Shown here piece after piece: positions 34,831 to 44,576 of a DNA stretch of 64,000 nucleotides (positions are counted from its first letter, which is position 1; every line of letters begins with the position of its first letter). The translations under genes and the position numbers were made by a program. Below the pieces are notes generated by a model. The model was not told where the DNA came from and searched no databases. It saw only the letters and a list, made by a program, of their open reading frames with translations. The stretch spans positions 8,688,446 to 8,752,445 of the forward strand of contig NC_063261.1 of NCBI RefSeq assembly GCF_019578655.1, given 5' to 3'. This stretch comes from Ricinus communis. Its lineage: Eukaryota > Streptophyta > Magnoliopsida > Malpighiales > Euphorbiaceae.

Positions 34831-35249
34831 CACAATCTCCTCCTTTTTCATTTTGAAAAATAAATTGAGTATTAAGAATAGAAGATTGTAAAACAAAAAT
34901 TTGAAGAAGTTCTTATTACTACCCCTTAATGTGTGAATGTTGCATATGGAATATATTAAGCATGTTTAGTCTACTCAATAGAATTTCTCCCCTTTTGTCA
35001 ATATAAAAAAGAAACAAGTATACAAAGACATGAGAAATAAAGTAAGAACAATCAAACTAATGAAGTTTCATTAAGGCAAATGTAGAATTGCACATTAAGT
35101 AGAGGGGACAAAAAAATAAAAAAGAAAGAACAAACAAAGTTGAAAACATGAAATATAAAAAAAAGAATGCATATAAATGTCTTGAGATCCACTTGACTCT
35201 TCCTTATCTTCCTCATCTTTCTCACTACTCTCATCATCCAACAACCGCC

Positions 35250-36331
35250 AAGAATTCATATAGCAAGGGAGAATCCCATGATGCTTTTAGATATCAACGA
35301 GGTCTCTTGTTCCATCATTTCTTCCTCACTAGGGGTCTCCTCAATCCCTAGTTCCTCTTCTTCCCCTTCTTTAATGTTTAGCCTAGCCCTTTTCTTCTCT
35401 TTTGCTTGCTCTATAGTGGAGATAGCACTAGCACCCAAAATGACTTGTTATGAATCATCACCTTTCTTTCTGATCACCTTTGAGCGAAGAAAATATTGAA
35501 GAGTGATAGTGTTGGTGCTAATGGGTATAGGATATTTCAAGTAAGCTAGGTTAGTGGAGGTCAGAAGTTTGAAGTAGTTGACAATCATGGATACATAAGA
35601 AGAAACAAGAATGCATCAACGAGAAGACTTAGCGAGATGGACAAAATGTCAATGAGAAAATAGAAAAGTTGAATGGCTCTATTGTGAATCATGGAATAGA
35701 GAATGCATAAATCCTTTTAGGTTATTTTCTTATTCCCATCACACTTTCCGTGGATGGTATAGATGATGACTCTATGGAGGGTCTAAGAAAATAGAGATTT
35801 GATATGTTTGGAGTTACATTTTTTATCAAGTTTGGTTTCAATAAAAATAGATTTTCAAAAGGTGACCAAACTTACCCCCAAATCTCCTAAGCCGGTGATC
35901 CTATGATCTTGAAGATGGAAGATGCTTCCAAAGTCACTTCTTATAAGAGAGTACCTTTGCCCAAATAGGTTGAATAATATGCCAAAATAGCCTAAATCTC
36001 CTTTGTGTCTCTTACTCACCTCCAAAGAACTTAAAAACTCCAAAGTGAGTTATTTGTAACCATCCACGTTAGAATAGATAAGTCTATCCATTTGAATATT
36101 GTTAAGATGATCTGAAACATCTTCATATACTCTAAGTTTTCTGAGATCCCTATTGAGAGGTACCTTTAAGGCCTCAAATTTCTTTTTGGCAAGAGTCTTG
36201 TACTTGCTTCTTGCCTTTTGGGTTATTCCTTTCATCTTGGTTGGCACATCAAGGGTTTAGGCAAGAGTTTCTTGCTCTTAAGCCTTTCCTTTACCCTTGT
36301 TCATTTAGGTGGAAGTCTTTCTTGGAGCCAT
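35250..36331 (-). pseudogene. Extra ORF between Copia pol and 3' LTR, ATHILA ORF1-like
   Basis: It starts MAPRKTST on the minus strand at 36,331 and, through stops, reads LEFLSSLEVSKRHKGDLGYF, FNLFGQRYSLIRSDFGSIFH and, in another frame, HRVIIYTIHGK and KDLCILYSMI. An acidic tail (KEGEEEELGIEE) lies near 35,360-35,380. This pattern (EFLSSL..., F.LFGQ.Y.L, ..IIYTI.G, DL..LY.M) resembles the ATHILA ORF1/putative plant transposon protein family, normally met in Gypsy elements or alone. Here it sits in the env-like position of a Copia element, same strand as pol. It is broken by several stops. The assignment is from memory of the family pattern. Confidence 0.5.
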
Positions 36332-36896
36332 TTGAAATGTATGAGAGATGAATGGCTTTAGAAGAGACAAAAGTTTAATTTGAGAGTGAAAAAGATAATT
36401 ATGAGTGGAAATGCATGTAAGAGGTGTAAAGGGTTATTTATACCCAAATATTGGTTAAAAATAGTAATTTTGCAATAAAGAGGTGTAACTCCTATAAAAT
36501 GTATAAAAATAACAATAATTCTTTTTGCAGAATTTGGGCATTTCATGACCACAATCACAAGGTACGACTATGAAATATGAATTTCTATCATAACGGCTAG
36601 TTTGACTAGCTTCACGACTGTGAATCCTAGAGTCGCGACCGTAAAAATGAGCAAAATCTCGATAGAAGCTTTACTTCAATTTTGCATTTCTTTACAACCA
36701 TGTTTGGCTATTGCGACCATGATTTTTCAAAAATTGAGAAATTTTTAAAATCTTAGATCTTTTATCCCTTTATCTTATGCAATCCATTTATTGTATGAAT
36801 GGTTGCTAAAACTTTGAATGCACCAATTTGATTCAAGTTTAATTCCTTAATCGAAAAACATATCATCACAAAGCACAAACATGCAATCAAGCATAT

Positions 36897-38520
36897 TCAT
36901 TCAAGACAATTACCATCAAGAAGACCAATTTCCCTTTTAATAAGATTTAATCTTTCCTCACTAAGGGGTTTGGTGAATATGTCTGTAAGTTGGTTGTTAG
37001 TGTCAATAAATTCTAACATTACATTATTATTTTGCATATGATCTCTTAAGAAATGATACCTATTGTCTATGTTTTTTCTCCTAGAGTGTTGTATAGGGTT
37101 CTTAGATAGATTAATTGTACTAGCATTGTCATATTTTAAAAGGATGAGATTAAGCACTTAATCATAACCCTTAAGTTGCTTTATCCAAAAAATTTAGATG
37201 CAGCAACAATCTGCCACTACATATTTTGCTTTGGCAATGGATAGGACAATAAAAACTTGCTTCTTACTAAACCAAGAAACTAAGAATTCTCCTAAGAAAT
37301 GACAAGTTCCTGATGTGCTTTTTCTATCTAAGAGACTACTCACATAGTCGGCATCGGAGAAGCCTACTATGTTGAATGATGTATTCTTAAGATACCAAAG
37401 ACCTAAATGCATGATGCCATTCAAATATTTTAGAATTCTTTTAATCTCGTGCAAGTGTGACTCTTTAGGACTAGATTGGAAAGAGCACACAAGCAAGCAC
37501 TATAATATCAGGTCTAGAAGTCATAAGATAAAGTAGAAATTCGATCATACCTCTAAACTTTTTCTCATCAATTGGCTTACCTTTTTTATCTTTATCCAAT
37601 TTAGTTGATGTGCTCATTGGTGTCTTGGCTATCTTGCATTCCTCCATTCCAAAATTCTTGAGAAGCTCTCTTGTATATTTGGATTGGTTGATGAAGAAGT
37701 CATCCCTGCATTACTGGATTTGTAATTCTACGAAGAACTTGAGTTCTCTCATCATTCTCATCTCAAATTCTCTAGTCATACACTTGAAAAATTCCTCACA
37801 CAAGGATTCATTAGTTGTACCATTAACATAGATTTGAACAATTCAAGTATCATGCTTGTGTGTTTTCACAATAATTGTTTGTGTCAACTTTTTTTTGTAA
37901 AACCATTTTATAATAGAAATATACTAAGCGTTTGTTACCAAGCTCTAGGAGCTTGCTTCGAACCATACAAGGCTTTAGTCAGTTTGAAAAAATAGTTTGG
38001 ATATTCATGATGCTCAAAACCGAGGGGTTATTCAACATACATTTTTTTCCTCTATGAAAACATTTAAAATATCACTTTTGACATCTATTTAAAAGAGTTT
38101 AAATTCATGGGACAAGAATAGGCTAGTAACATTCTAATAGCTTCTAGTCTTACACCCGATAGTCAATGCCTTTCTCTTAGTTATAACCTTTGACAATTAA
38201 TCATGCCTTATTTCTAGTGATGGAACCTTGCTCATCTAACTTATTTCTATACACTCATTTACAATCTATAGTAAGATGATCTTTGGGTCTAGGAATAAGT
38301 TTCCACATTGATGTCTCTCAAATTTTTTGAGTTTCTTTGCATAGCAATCGCCCAACACTATTCATTAAGAGCCTTACTAATGGTCCTTGGCTCAATTTGA
38401 GATACAAAAGCAAGATTGTTATCTAAATTTTTAAATTGAGTCCTAATACTTACACCTTTTGTGAGTTTACTTATGATTAGCTCCTTCAAATACTCCTTGG
38501 GTTCCCTCTATTTTTTACAC
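36897..38520 (-). pseudogene. Copia reverse transcriptase and RNase H, inactivated
   Basis: Minus-strand RT text includes FGMEECKIAKTPMSTSTKLD and CEEFFKCMTREFEMRM. The RT catalytic motif should read YVDD but reads IYVNGTTNE (37,807-37,840): the first Asp is Asn and about four residues are missing. RNase H (37,496-36,897) includes PKESHLHEIKRILKYLNGIM, FSDADY, DRKSTSGTCHFLGEFLVSWF, SIAKAKYVVA (usual S.AEAEY) and NLSKNPIQHSRRKNID, ending TDIFTKPLSEERL. Frame changes occur between blocks. The element cannot self-mobilise. Confidence 0.85.
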
Positions 38521-38559
38521 AATCTTGTGGTGTCTTCCCTTGAGGTGGTGGAGAAGGTT

Positions 38560-39917
38560 TAATTTATTGAGATTGAATTTGAGAAGACTCTTCTATTTGG
38601 AGGCTTTTGCCATTGATGTCAAGCTTCTCAAAATCACCTACAAAATTGTCAAACAAACCTTTTATAAGATCAAGTGTACTAGACTCATCAAAAACAATAT
38701 TCATGGACTCCTCAACTACCATAAACCTTTTGTTAAACACCTTATAAGCTTTGCTAGAGGAGGAATAGTCTAGAAATATACCTTCACACATTTTGGATAA
38801 GGATTTTCCAAGATTGTCCTTGGTATTTAAGATATAGCATTTACATCAAAATACTCTTAGATATGAAATTTTAGTCTTTCTTCCATTCCATAGCTCTTAA
38901 GAAGTATTATTCAAAATGGGTCTTTTGAAAACTCTATTTATCAAATAACAAGATGTATTCATATGGCTTCTGTCCAAAAGTAAGTGGGTAAATTATACTT
39001 ATTGAGCATTGTTCTAGCCATCTCTACAATTCTATTTTTTCTTTCTATAACACCATTTTGTTATAGTGTTCTAGGGGATGAAAAATCATTAGAAATACCA
39101 TTTTCATTACAATAGGATTCAAATAAAATATTTTCTTCCATGATCACTTCTAATTTTGAAAATGTGAAATCCTTTTCATTTTGAACTGTCCTTGCAAAAA
39201 TTTTAAAAGTTTTAAAAGCATTATCCTTATGAACTAAGAAATTAACCCATGTAAATCTAGAGTAGTCATTAATAAGAACATATGTATAATATTTTCCTTC
39301 TAAACTAGCAACTATAGTAAGGCCAAGTAAATCCATATGAATTAATCGGAGGAGTTTAGAAATGCTTATTACATTCTTAGCTTTAAAGGAGGCTTTGTGT
39401 TGTTTTTTTCTTTTGGCGAGGTCCACAAGTCTTGTCCTTTATGAAATTTACCTTGGGCAATCCAATCACTAACGCATTCTTCTTTAGACTATGAATGAGC
39501 TCTATGCTTTGCATGTCGAAGCCTTCTATACCAAAGCCAAGAGTCTTCACTAAAAGAAACAAGACACTCAAAAGAATCATTAGCAATCTTGTGTAAGTTA
39601 GTTGTGTAGGTATTATCAAACCTTTCTCCCCTAAAGATTTCCTTATCATTTCTTAAGGAAGTGACTTGGCAACCCTTAGAGTCAAAGGTGGCCTTGTTAC
39701 CCTTATCACACAATTAACTTACACTCATTAAGTTATACTTCAAACCATCAATAAGAAAAACACTATCAATGGAAATAGAATCTTTCTTACCAACGGAGGC
39801 AATGCCTACTATCTTATCTTTGGCATTGTTTCCAAATGTTACCTCATCAATTTTCTTCAAGTGTGAAAATAGGTTGGCATTTTTGGTCAATCTGCCTTGA
39901 GCAACCACTATCCACAT
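38560..39917 (-). pseudogene. Copia protease-to-integrase region, inactivated
   Basis: In order: post-protease segment (39,917-39,714; VTFGNNAKDKIVGIASVGKK, LIDGLKYNLMSVS), GAG-pre-integrase (39,713-39,489; WLWYRRLRHA, where the zinc-binding His of W.HRRLGH is Tyr), integrase core (39,426-39,061; IHMDLLG, LINDYSRFTWV, FESYCNENGIS...FSSPRT), and integrase C-terminal part (38,791-38,564; EGIFLDYSSSSKAYKVFNKR). The stretch that should hold the second catalytic Asp (SDHG-type) reads KLEVIMEEN, which looks like a small deletion with a frame change. Frames are broken between blocks. Confidence 0.85.
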
Positions 39918-39969
39918 GCCAATCTCCTTCTTTCAAGCTTGACTTGAAGCATATCTTATTTGTTTCATT

Positions 39970-40971
39970 CTTTTATGTCATGAAACCTATATTGGTCACT
40001 TTTTCATCTTCATCTTCATTTGATGAAGAGTCATCCCAAGTAGCTTTAAGAGCCTTTGTTTTCTCCTTCTCCTTCTCTTTCTCAAGCTTCTTTTTATTTT
40101 TGTTCTTGAAGCAATCAACCTGTATATGCCTTTGCTTCCCATAACTAAAGCACGTGAGATCACTCTTCTTTTCCTTATTTTCTTTAAAACTTGATTGTAT
40201 TGGAGTTGGAAATAAATTCTTGAATGGCCATTTCTCTTTCCTTCTACTCTTTATGATTTCCTTGACTCTCTTAGAAAGCATTGCTAGCTCTTCATCCTTA
40301 TTTTCACTAAACTCAGATCCACTAGAGCTTTCACTTTCTTATTGTCTAGTGGACCAAAGGTTTCCTTCTTAACTCCATTTTCTTTTCTTGCTCTTCTTCC
40401 TTTTTAAGAGCAATTTCATGGGTGAGAAGCTTGCCTATGAGCTCATCTGTGGATACCTTCCCCAAATCCTTATTGGCTTCCTCTATATTTTTTACCCTTG
40501 AATCATAGTCCTTGATAGAGCCTTGAGAAATTTGTTATTGATGTCAACAAGCTCATAATACTTACCCAATTTTCGTGGACACCTTCCCCAAATCCTTATT
40601 GGCTTCCTCTATATTTTCACCTTTGAACCATAGTCCTTGATAGAGCCTTGAGAATTTTGTTATTGATGTCAACAAGCTCATAATGCTTATCTAATTTTTA
40701 AAGAATTGTTGATGATGGTGAGAAGCCGGTTAGTTATGTCGGTGATGCTCTCATTTGGTTTCATTTTGAAAAGTTCATATTCTGTCATAAGAAATTGGAT
40801 TTTCTTGGATTTTACTTGCTTTGTACCCTCGTGGTAAGTCTCTAGGGCCTTCCAAATCTTGTAGGCGATTGGGAGATGTTGAACTCTCTCATGTTTCTCT
40901 CTAGAGAATGAACTAAGGAGGATGATCATTTCTCTTTTACTCTCGCCATTAAATTTTCTTTGAGCATCCAT
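39970..40971 (-). pseudogene. Copia gag with defective zinc knuckle
   Basis: The N-terminal UBN2-type part (40,971-40,687) reads LPIAYKIWKALETYHEGTKQ, VKSKKIQFLMTEYELFKMKP, NESITD. The zinc knuckle at about 40,160-40,110 reads CFSYGKQRHIQVDC where C-x2-C-x4-H-x4-C is required, so the second Cys is Tyr. A lysine-rich then acidic tail (SSSNEDEDEKVT) follows. Around 40,400-40,690 a segment of about 100 bp is duplicated ('ccccaaatccttattggcttcctctatatttt' twice), breaking the frame. Confidence 0.8.
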
Positions 40972-40978
40972 CCATTCA

Positions 40979-41803
40979 TGTCTTTACAAGTAGAGTTTTC
41001 ACAAGCTCACTCTTAACTTAGCATTTTTGGAGCTCACACCAAACCTTACAATTTTGTGTTTCGAGGTACACACACAACCGTAGTAAGAGTTTTATCTATG
41101 CTAACTCTCAAACCAAATTCCAAGTATTTAGGCTAAAACTCAAACCTCGTAAGAGCATTTAAGCTCTTACAACAACTAAAGATTGTTAGAATTTATTACA
41201 ATAAGAGAGAAATTGAATACATAATAATGAAAGCTTTTTGAGGTTATTAATCAACTATTAAAGACCCTTTGAGGTGGTTTTTTATCCTAGAAACCTTAAA
41301 AAGCCGTTACTCATGTATCTCAAAAACTTCACCAAACCTTTGTTTTTGGATAGTGCATTAAATGCACTATGAGAATGCAAATTGCGATCACACTTCTTAT
41401 GTCGCAGTCGCGATTCTTCAAAATACTCCAACGGCTATCTGACATGGCACTCAAGCATTGGCAGCTTAAAAAATAACCATTGGTGGGTTGTAAAGGTCAC
41501 AACGTTTCATGAAACTTAAGTTGTGCCTTCCTTAGGTATGGTCGCGATTTCTAATTTGTAACCCTCTTATCTATGTCTTGAAAAGTTCAATTTTCACGAT
41601 TGCGCTTCTTATTATGCAGTCGAGATTTTTTGTTATAAGGCTTCAAATCCTTCTACCCTTGAACTTGTCAATTCGCGGTTATGCTATAGGGGGGTGCGGT
41701 CGTGATTTTGAGGTAATCTTGGATTCTTGATTTTGATTATTGCTACAACATTGTAGAAATATTAGATCATTACCTCAATTTATGTGTCAAAATCATAATA
41801 AGT
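40979..41803 (-). repeat. 5' LTR of the Copia element, inner end deleted
   Basis: Matches 34,004-34,790 in direct orientation, for example 'aagagcatt..aagctcttacaacaac.aaagattgtta' and 'ctcatgtatc.caaaaacttcacc'. Its inner part corresponding to 33,890-34,004 is missing, and gag starts within 10 bp. Many scattered differences separate the two LTRs. Confidence 0.75.
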
Positions 41804-41805
41804 GT

Positions 41806-42352
41806 TGCATTACTTTTGCAATTATTTTAATTATAAAAAACATAGTCAACCAAGTTTATAGGGAAAATTATTTATAATAGTTTAAAAAGTAATAATAAAT
41901 TCAATATTTCTAAATGTCTTTCTTAAAATCCTTTTAATATTATAAAATGTTATTAGTGAAAAAACATAAAAATTATTTTAAGGATATTTATTAATATATT
42001 TTAGTATTATATAAATTAATACTATAAATATAATTGATATCACTACATTTTAAGATTACAAATTATTCTACAATTAGAAAATCAACTTTTTATTTAATAT
42101 AATATTTAAATATTTAAAATATTATTATCTAAAACCATAATCATTATCTAATTAGTAAATTAATTTATTAATCTACATAATTTCAAAAATATAATAGAGA
42201 TGCTATTTTTTAGAATTAAAATTTTTATTTCATTTAAAATATAATTTTTAATCAATAAATTAATATAAAAATTATAAAATTACATATAAAGTACATATTT
42301 CGAATAAAGATACTATATGTCAAAATATAATAATACATGTCAAAATAAATAA

Positions 42353-42389
<37 letters not shown>

Positions 42390-43105
42390 CATAAAAGTAT
42401 ATGTAAACTTGAATTTTTTACGTGTCAAAATTCAATACACATGTAAAAATAAAACCTTTATGTGTCTAAATAGTGACACATGTCAAAAAATATTATATCC
42501 TATAATTTAATATAGATACTGATAGACAAATACTTTTCTTTAGTTATTTGAATTTGTAAAAAGAATGTAAGTAAAAATTATTAAAATTAATATTAAAATA
42601 TAACTAATTTCTTATTTTCAGGATTATAAATTATTATATAATTAAAAATAATTTTTTAATTAAATGTAATATTAAAATATAATCAAAATATAATATTCTT
42701 TAAGATTAAAATCACTATTGATTTTAAATTCTAATAGAGTTTACTCATAAGGTGAGAGGTTTCAAGTTCAAGTTATTTCATCTGCACTAGATAAGTTTCG
42801 CATTTATGGCGAGTGTAAATAGATGATTACCTCTTGTGTAGTATACGGCATGTTGGCCCTCTTTTCTTGGAATATTCCCCTCTTAGGTATCAAAATTAAT
42901 AAAAGATCAAATTGATCTAATTAACTAATGAATTAGTTAGGCTCTATTTGTATATTTATCCATCCTATTTTCTTCGCACTTTTATATACACTATAATAGA
43001 TAAAAAAAATTATTTATGATTTTTTAAATGTACTCTTTCATAGAGTACTAAAGTGTGATTATGGTAAAAAAATAAACAATTGGTTAACATAATTAAATGA
43101 TGCAG
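41806..43105 (+). other. Native remainder of dioxygenase intron 3
   Basis: Very AT-rich, no coding signal. It contains a TA microsatellite (42,358-42,387) and ends in a regular acceptor TGATGCAG at 43,105. A short stretch at 42,750-42,890 ('ggtgagaggtttcaagttcaag', 'cctcttgtgtagtatacggcatgttggccc') looks like a dispersed repeat but was not identified. Confidence 0.5.
42358..42387. repeat. TA microsatellite
   Basis: About 15 uninterrupted AT dinucleotides within intron 3. Confidence 0.95.
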
Positions 43106-43479
43106 ATAATGAGTAATGGGATATACAAATCGCCAATTAACAGAGCAATAGTGAACAAATCAAAGGAAAGGATTTCAGTAGTTACTTTGTGCAATCCTAA
43201 CTCATCTCTCAGCATTGCTCTAGCAAAAGAACTTGTCAACAAGTCTGGAAGTCCGCCATTATACAAGACTGTAACACTTGATGAGTATTTTAAATGCTTT
43301 TGGAATTCAATTCCTAAAGTCCCACTCATGGATAACTTGAAATTCTGAAAGTTGAGTTAATTGGTAGAAACTAGTCAAACGATTATATAATATGTAATGA
43401 TGATGGGTACTCTTATATTAAGAACATGTTATAGTAAATAAGGTTGTGGTATGTGTACCCAATACTGTGTTGTATATAT

Positions 43480-43485
43480 AATAAA
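43480..43485 (+). terminator. Candidate poly(A) signal of the dioxygenase
   Basis: AATAAA 132 bp after the TGA stop, followed by a second 'aaaataaaa' at about 43,492. The position is typical for a plant 3' UTR. Confidence 0.45.
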
Positions 43486-43499
43486 GTGCTCAAAATAAA

Positions 43500-44576
43500 A
43501 GCTTCGTATGGAATGGAATCGCTACCTTGATCATACTTGTTTCATTTGTTTTCTACTCTTGTTGAACAGATTTTTATCCTATATAATAGCCGATATTGCT
43601 TCATTTGGTATATATTGTGCACAGGAGAAATTTGGGCCAATAATAATTTTGATCTATTTCCCTACAGAAATTCTCTGTAATATCTGGTCAGGAATTACAT
43701 ATTAGATTCTCTATGATTTTTTATTGAGAAAATTTGTGACGGATTGAGATTTTGAACATACAGAGGCATGAAAAAATTGATAAGACTTGCTATATCTTGG
43801 ATCAATTCGCAACAACCGATATCTAAACAAAAAGGGAGGAAAAGAGAAAGACACCAAAGAATTTCATTTGGCAAAAAAGAACTTAACCATCCCTACATAT
43901 TGGCAAGCTAGTTGTTTAATTACAATGTGTTGAAATATTATTATTAGCATCTCTAAGTTTAAGAGAAAAGATTATGTGTAAGGTAACATTACCAGACATG
44001 CATATATCTTTTCACACAATGAATAATGTACATGGAGAAGATGTTCAAAATATGTTGATATAGGCACAAGGCCCAGGATTATGCAGATTTGATTTGTTAG
44101 ACTTCAATAGATTTGATTAGACATGATGTAGTAGTAAGCTTTGATTTTTAAGTCGCTCATGTTTATGATCTTAAACAAGATTTAAGAGGGAAATGTAGTT
44201 TATGAATAATCCTGCAGCATAACCTTTTTTATCACACGGATGATCCTACTGGTTCGACCTCGTTGCCTTATAGCCATGGTCACAAATCCAAGGTACCAAT
44301 TGGTTCATGCAACATAATATTGCGACCTTCCTTCTACTTTTCACACAATTATTTAAATTATTATATTTTGTTTCTCTTGTTTTCAGTCACATAGACAAAC
44401 AGACACCATTTTGCCAAGTGGAAACAACTCTTAATTGATTAATAGCAGTTAGATTAAAGAGGTTATTCCTGCATTAATCCTTTCACTAAACTGAGCTAAT
44501 GATAGAACTCAATTGAACAATCTAAGGGTCAGTATCTGTCTTGAGGTACACAACATTTATACTTATATTTGAAAGG
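43500..44576. other. Intergenic region between two convergent genes
   Basis: The dioxygenase (+) and MYB-CC gene (-) converge here, so both 3' UTRs lie in this stretch. No other gene is recognised. A 65-residue plus-strand frame at 43,508-43,705 has no family resemblance. Confidence 0.5.

Larger units (their letters stand above)
33890..41805 (-). mobile_element. Dead Copia LTR retrotransposon inside dioxygenase intron 3
   Basis: Two LTRs in direct orientation (about 33,890-34,830 and 40,979-41,803) flank gag (39,970-40,971), protease/integrase (38,560-39,917), RT (37,520-38,520), RNase H (36,897-37,496) and an extra ORF (35,250-36,331), all on the minus strand. That order is Copia. The right (5') LTR homology runs to within about 10 bp of the gag ATG. 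The inner part of that LTR, the primer-binding site and the 5' leader have therefore been deleted. The LTRs differ at many positions, so the insertion is old. It lies opposite in strand to the host gene. Target duplications could not be fixed because the outer ends are eroded. Confidence 0.85.
32085..43348 (+). pseudogene. 2-oxoglutarate/Fe(II)-dependent dioxygenase, SRG1-like, probably inactivated
   Basis: Four exons fit: 32,085-32,333, 32,424-32,671, 33,269-33,593 and 43,106-43,348. Together they encode 354 residues, normal for the SRG1/codeine-demethylase-like group of plant soluble oxidases. Exons 1-2 hold the N-terminal DIOX_N domain (VPLIDMS, ACKEWGIFQ/LVNHGV). Exon 3 holds RINIYP (residues 210-215) and the iron ligands H229-x-D231 in VPHIDIHAITLL. 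Exon 4 has R296-x-S298 for 2-oxoglutarate. All four frames are open. Three things are wrong. Exon 3 is followed by ATAAAC, not GT. The distal iron-binding His of the usual HRA motif is Asn286 (AAC at 43,139-43,141, context SPINRAIVN). Intron 3 is 9,512 bp and carries a Copia element. Read-through of exon 3 would stop at 33,624. I infer a young pseudogene; a non-enzymatic role is less likely. The substrate is unknown. Confidence 0.82.

Noticed and set aside
40154..40372. Plus-strand frames across the Copia gag region, rich in Ser and Leu
   Set aside because: They are complements of the lysine/acidic gag tail on the minus strand.
33594..43105. Intron 3 of the dioxygenase as a U12-type AT-AC/AT-AG intron
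   Set aside because: The donor would need ATATCC-like sequence; here it is ATAAAC, and the acceptor is a plain TGCAG. A single G-to-A change in a normal donor is simpler.
43508..43705. 65-residue frame between the two host genes
   Set aside because: No homology pattern, no splice context, and it lies in the presumed 3' flank of the dioxygenase.
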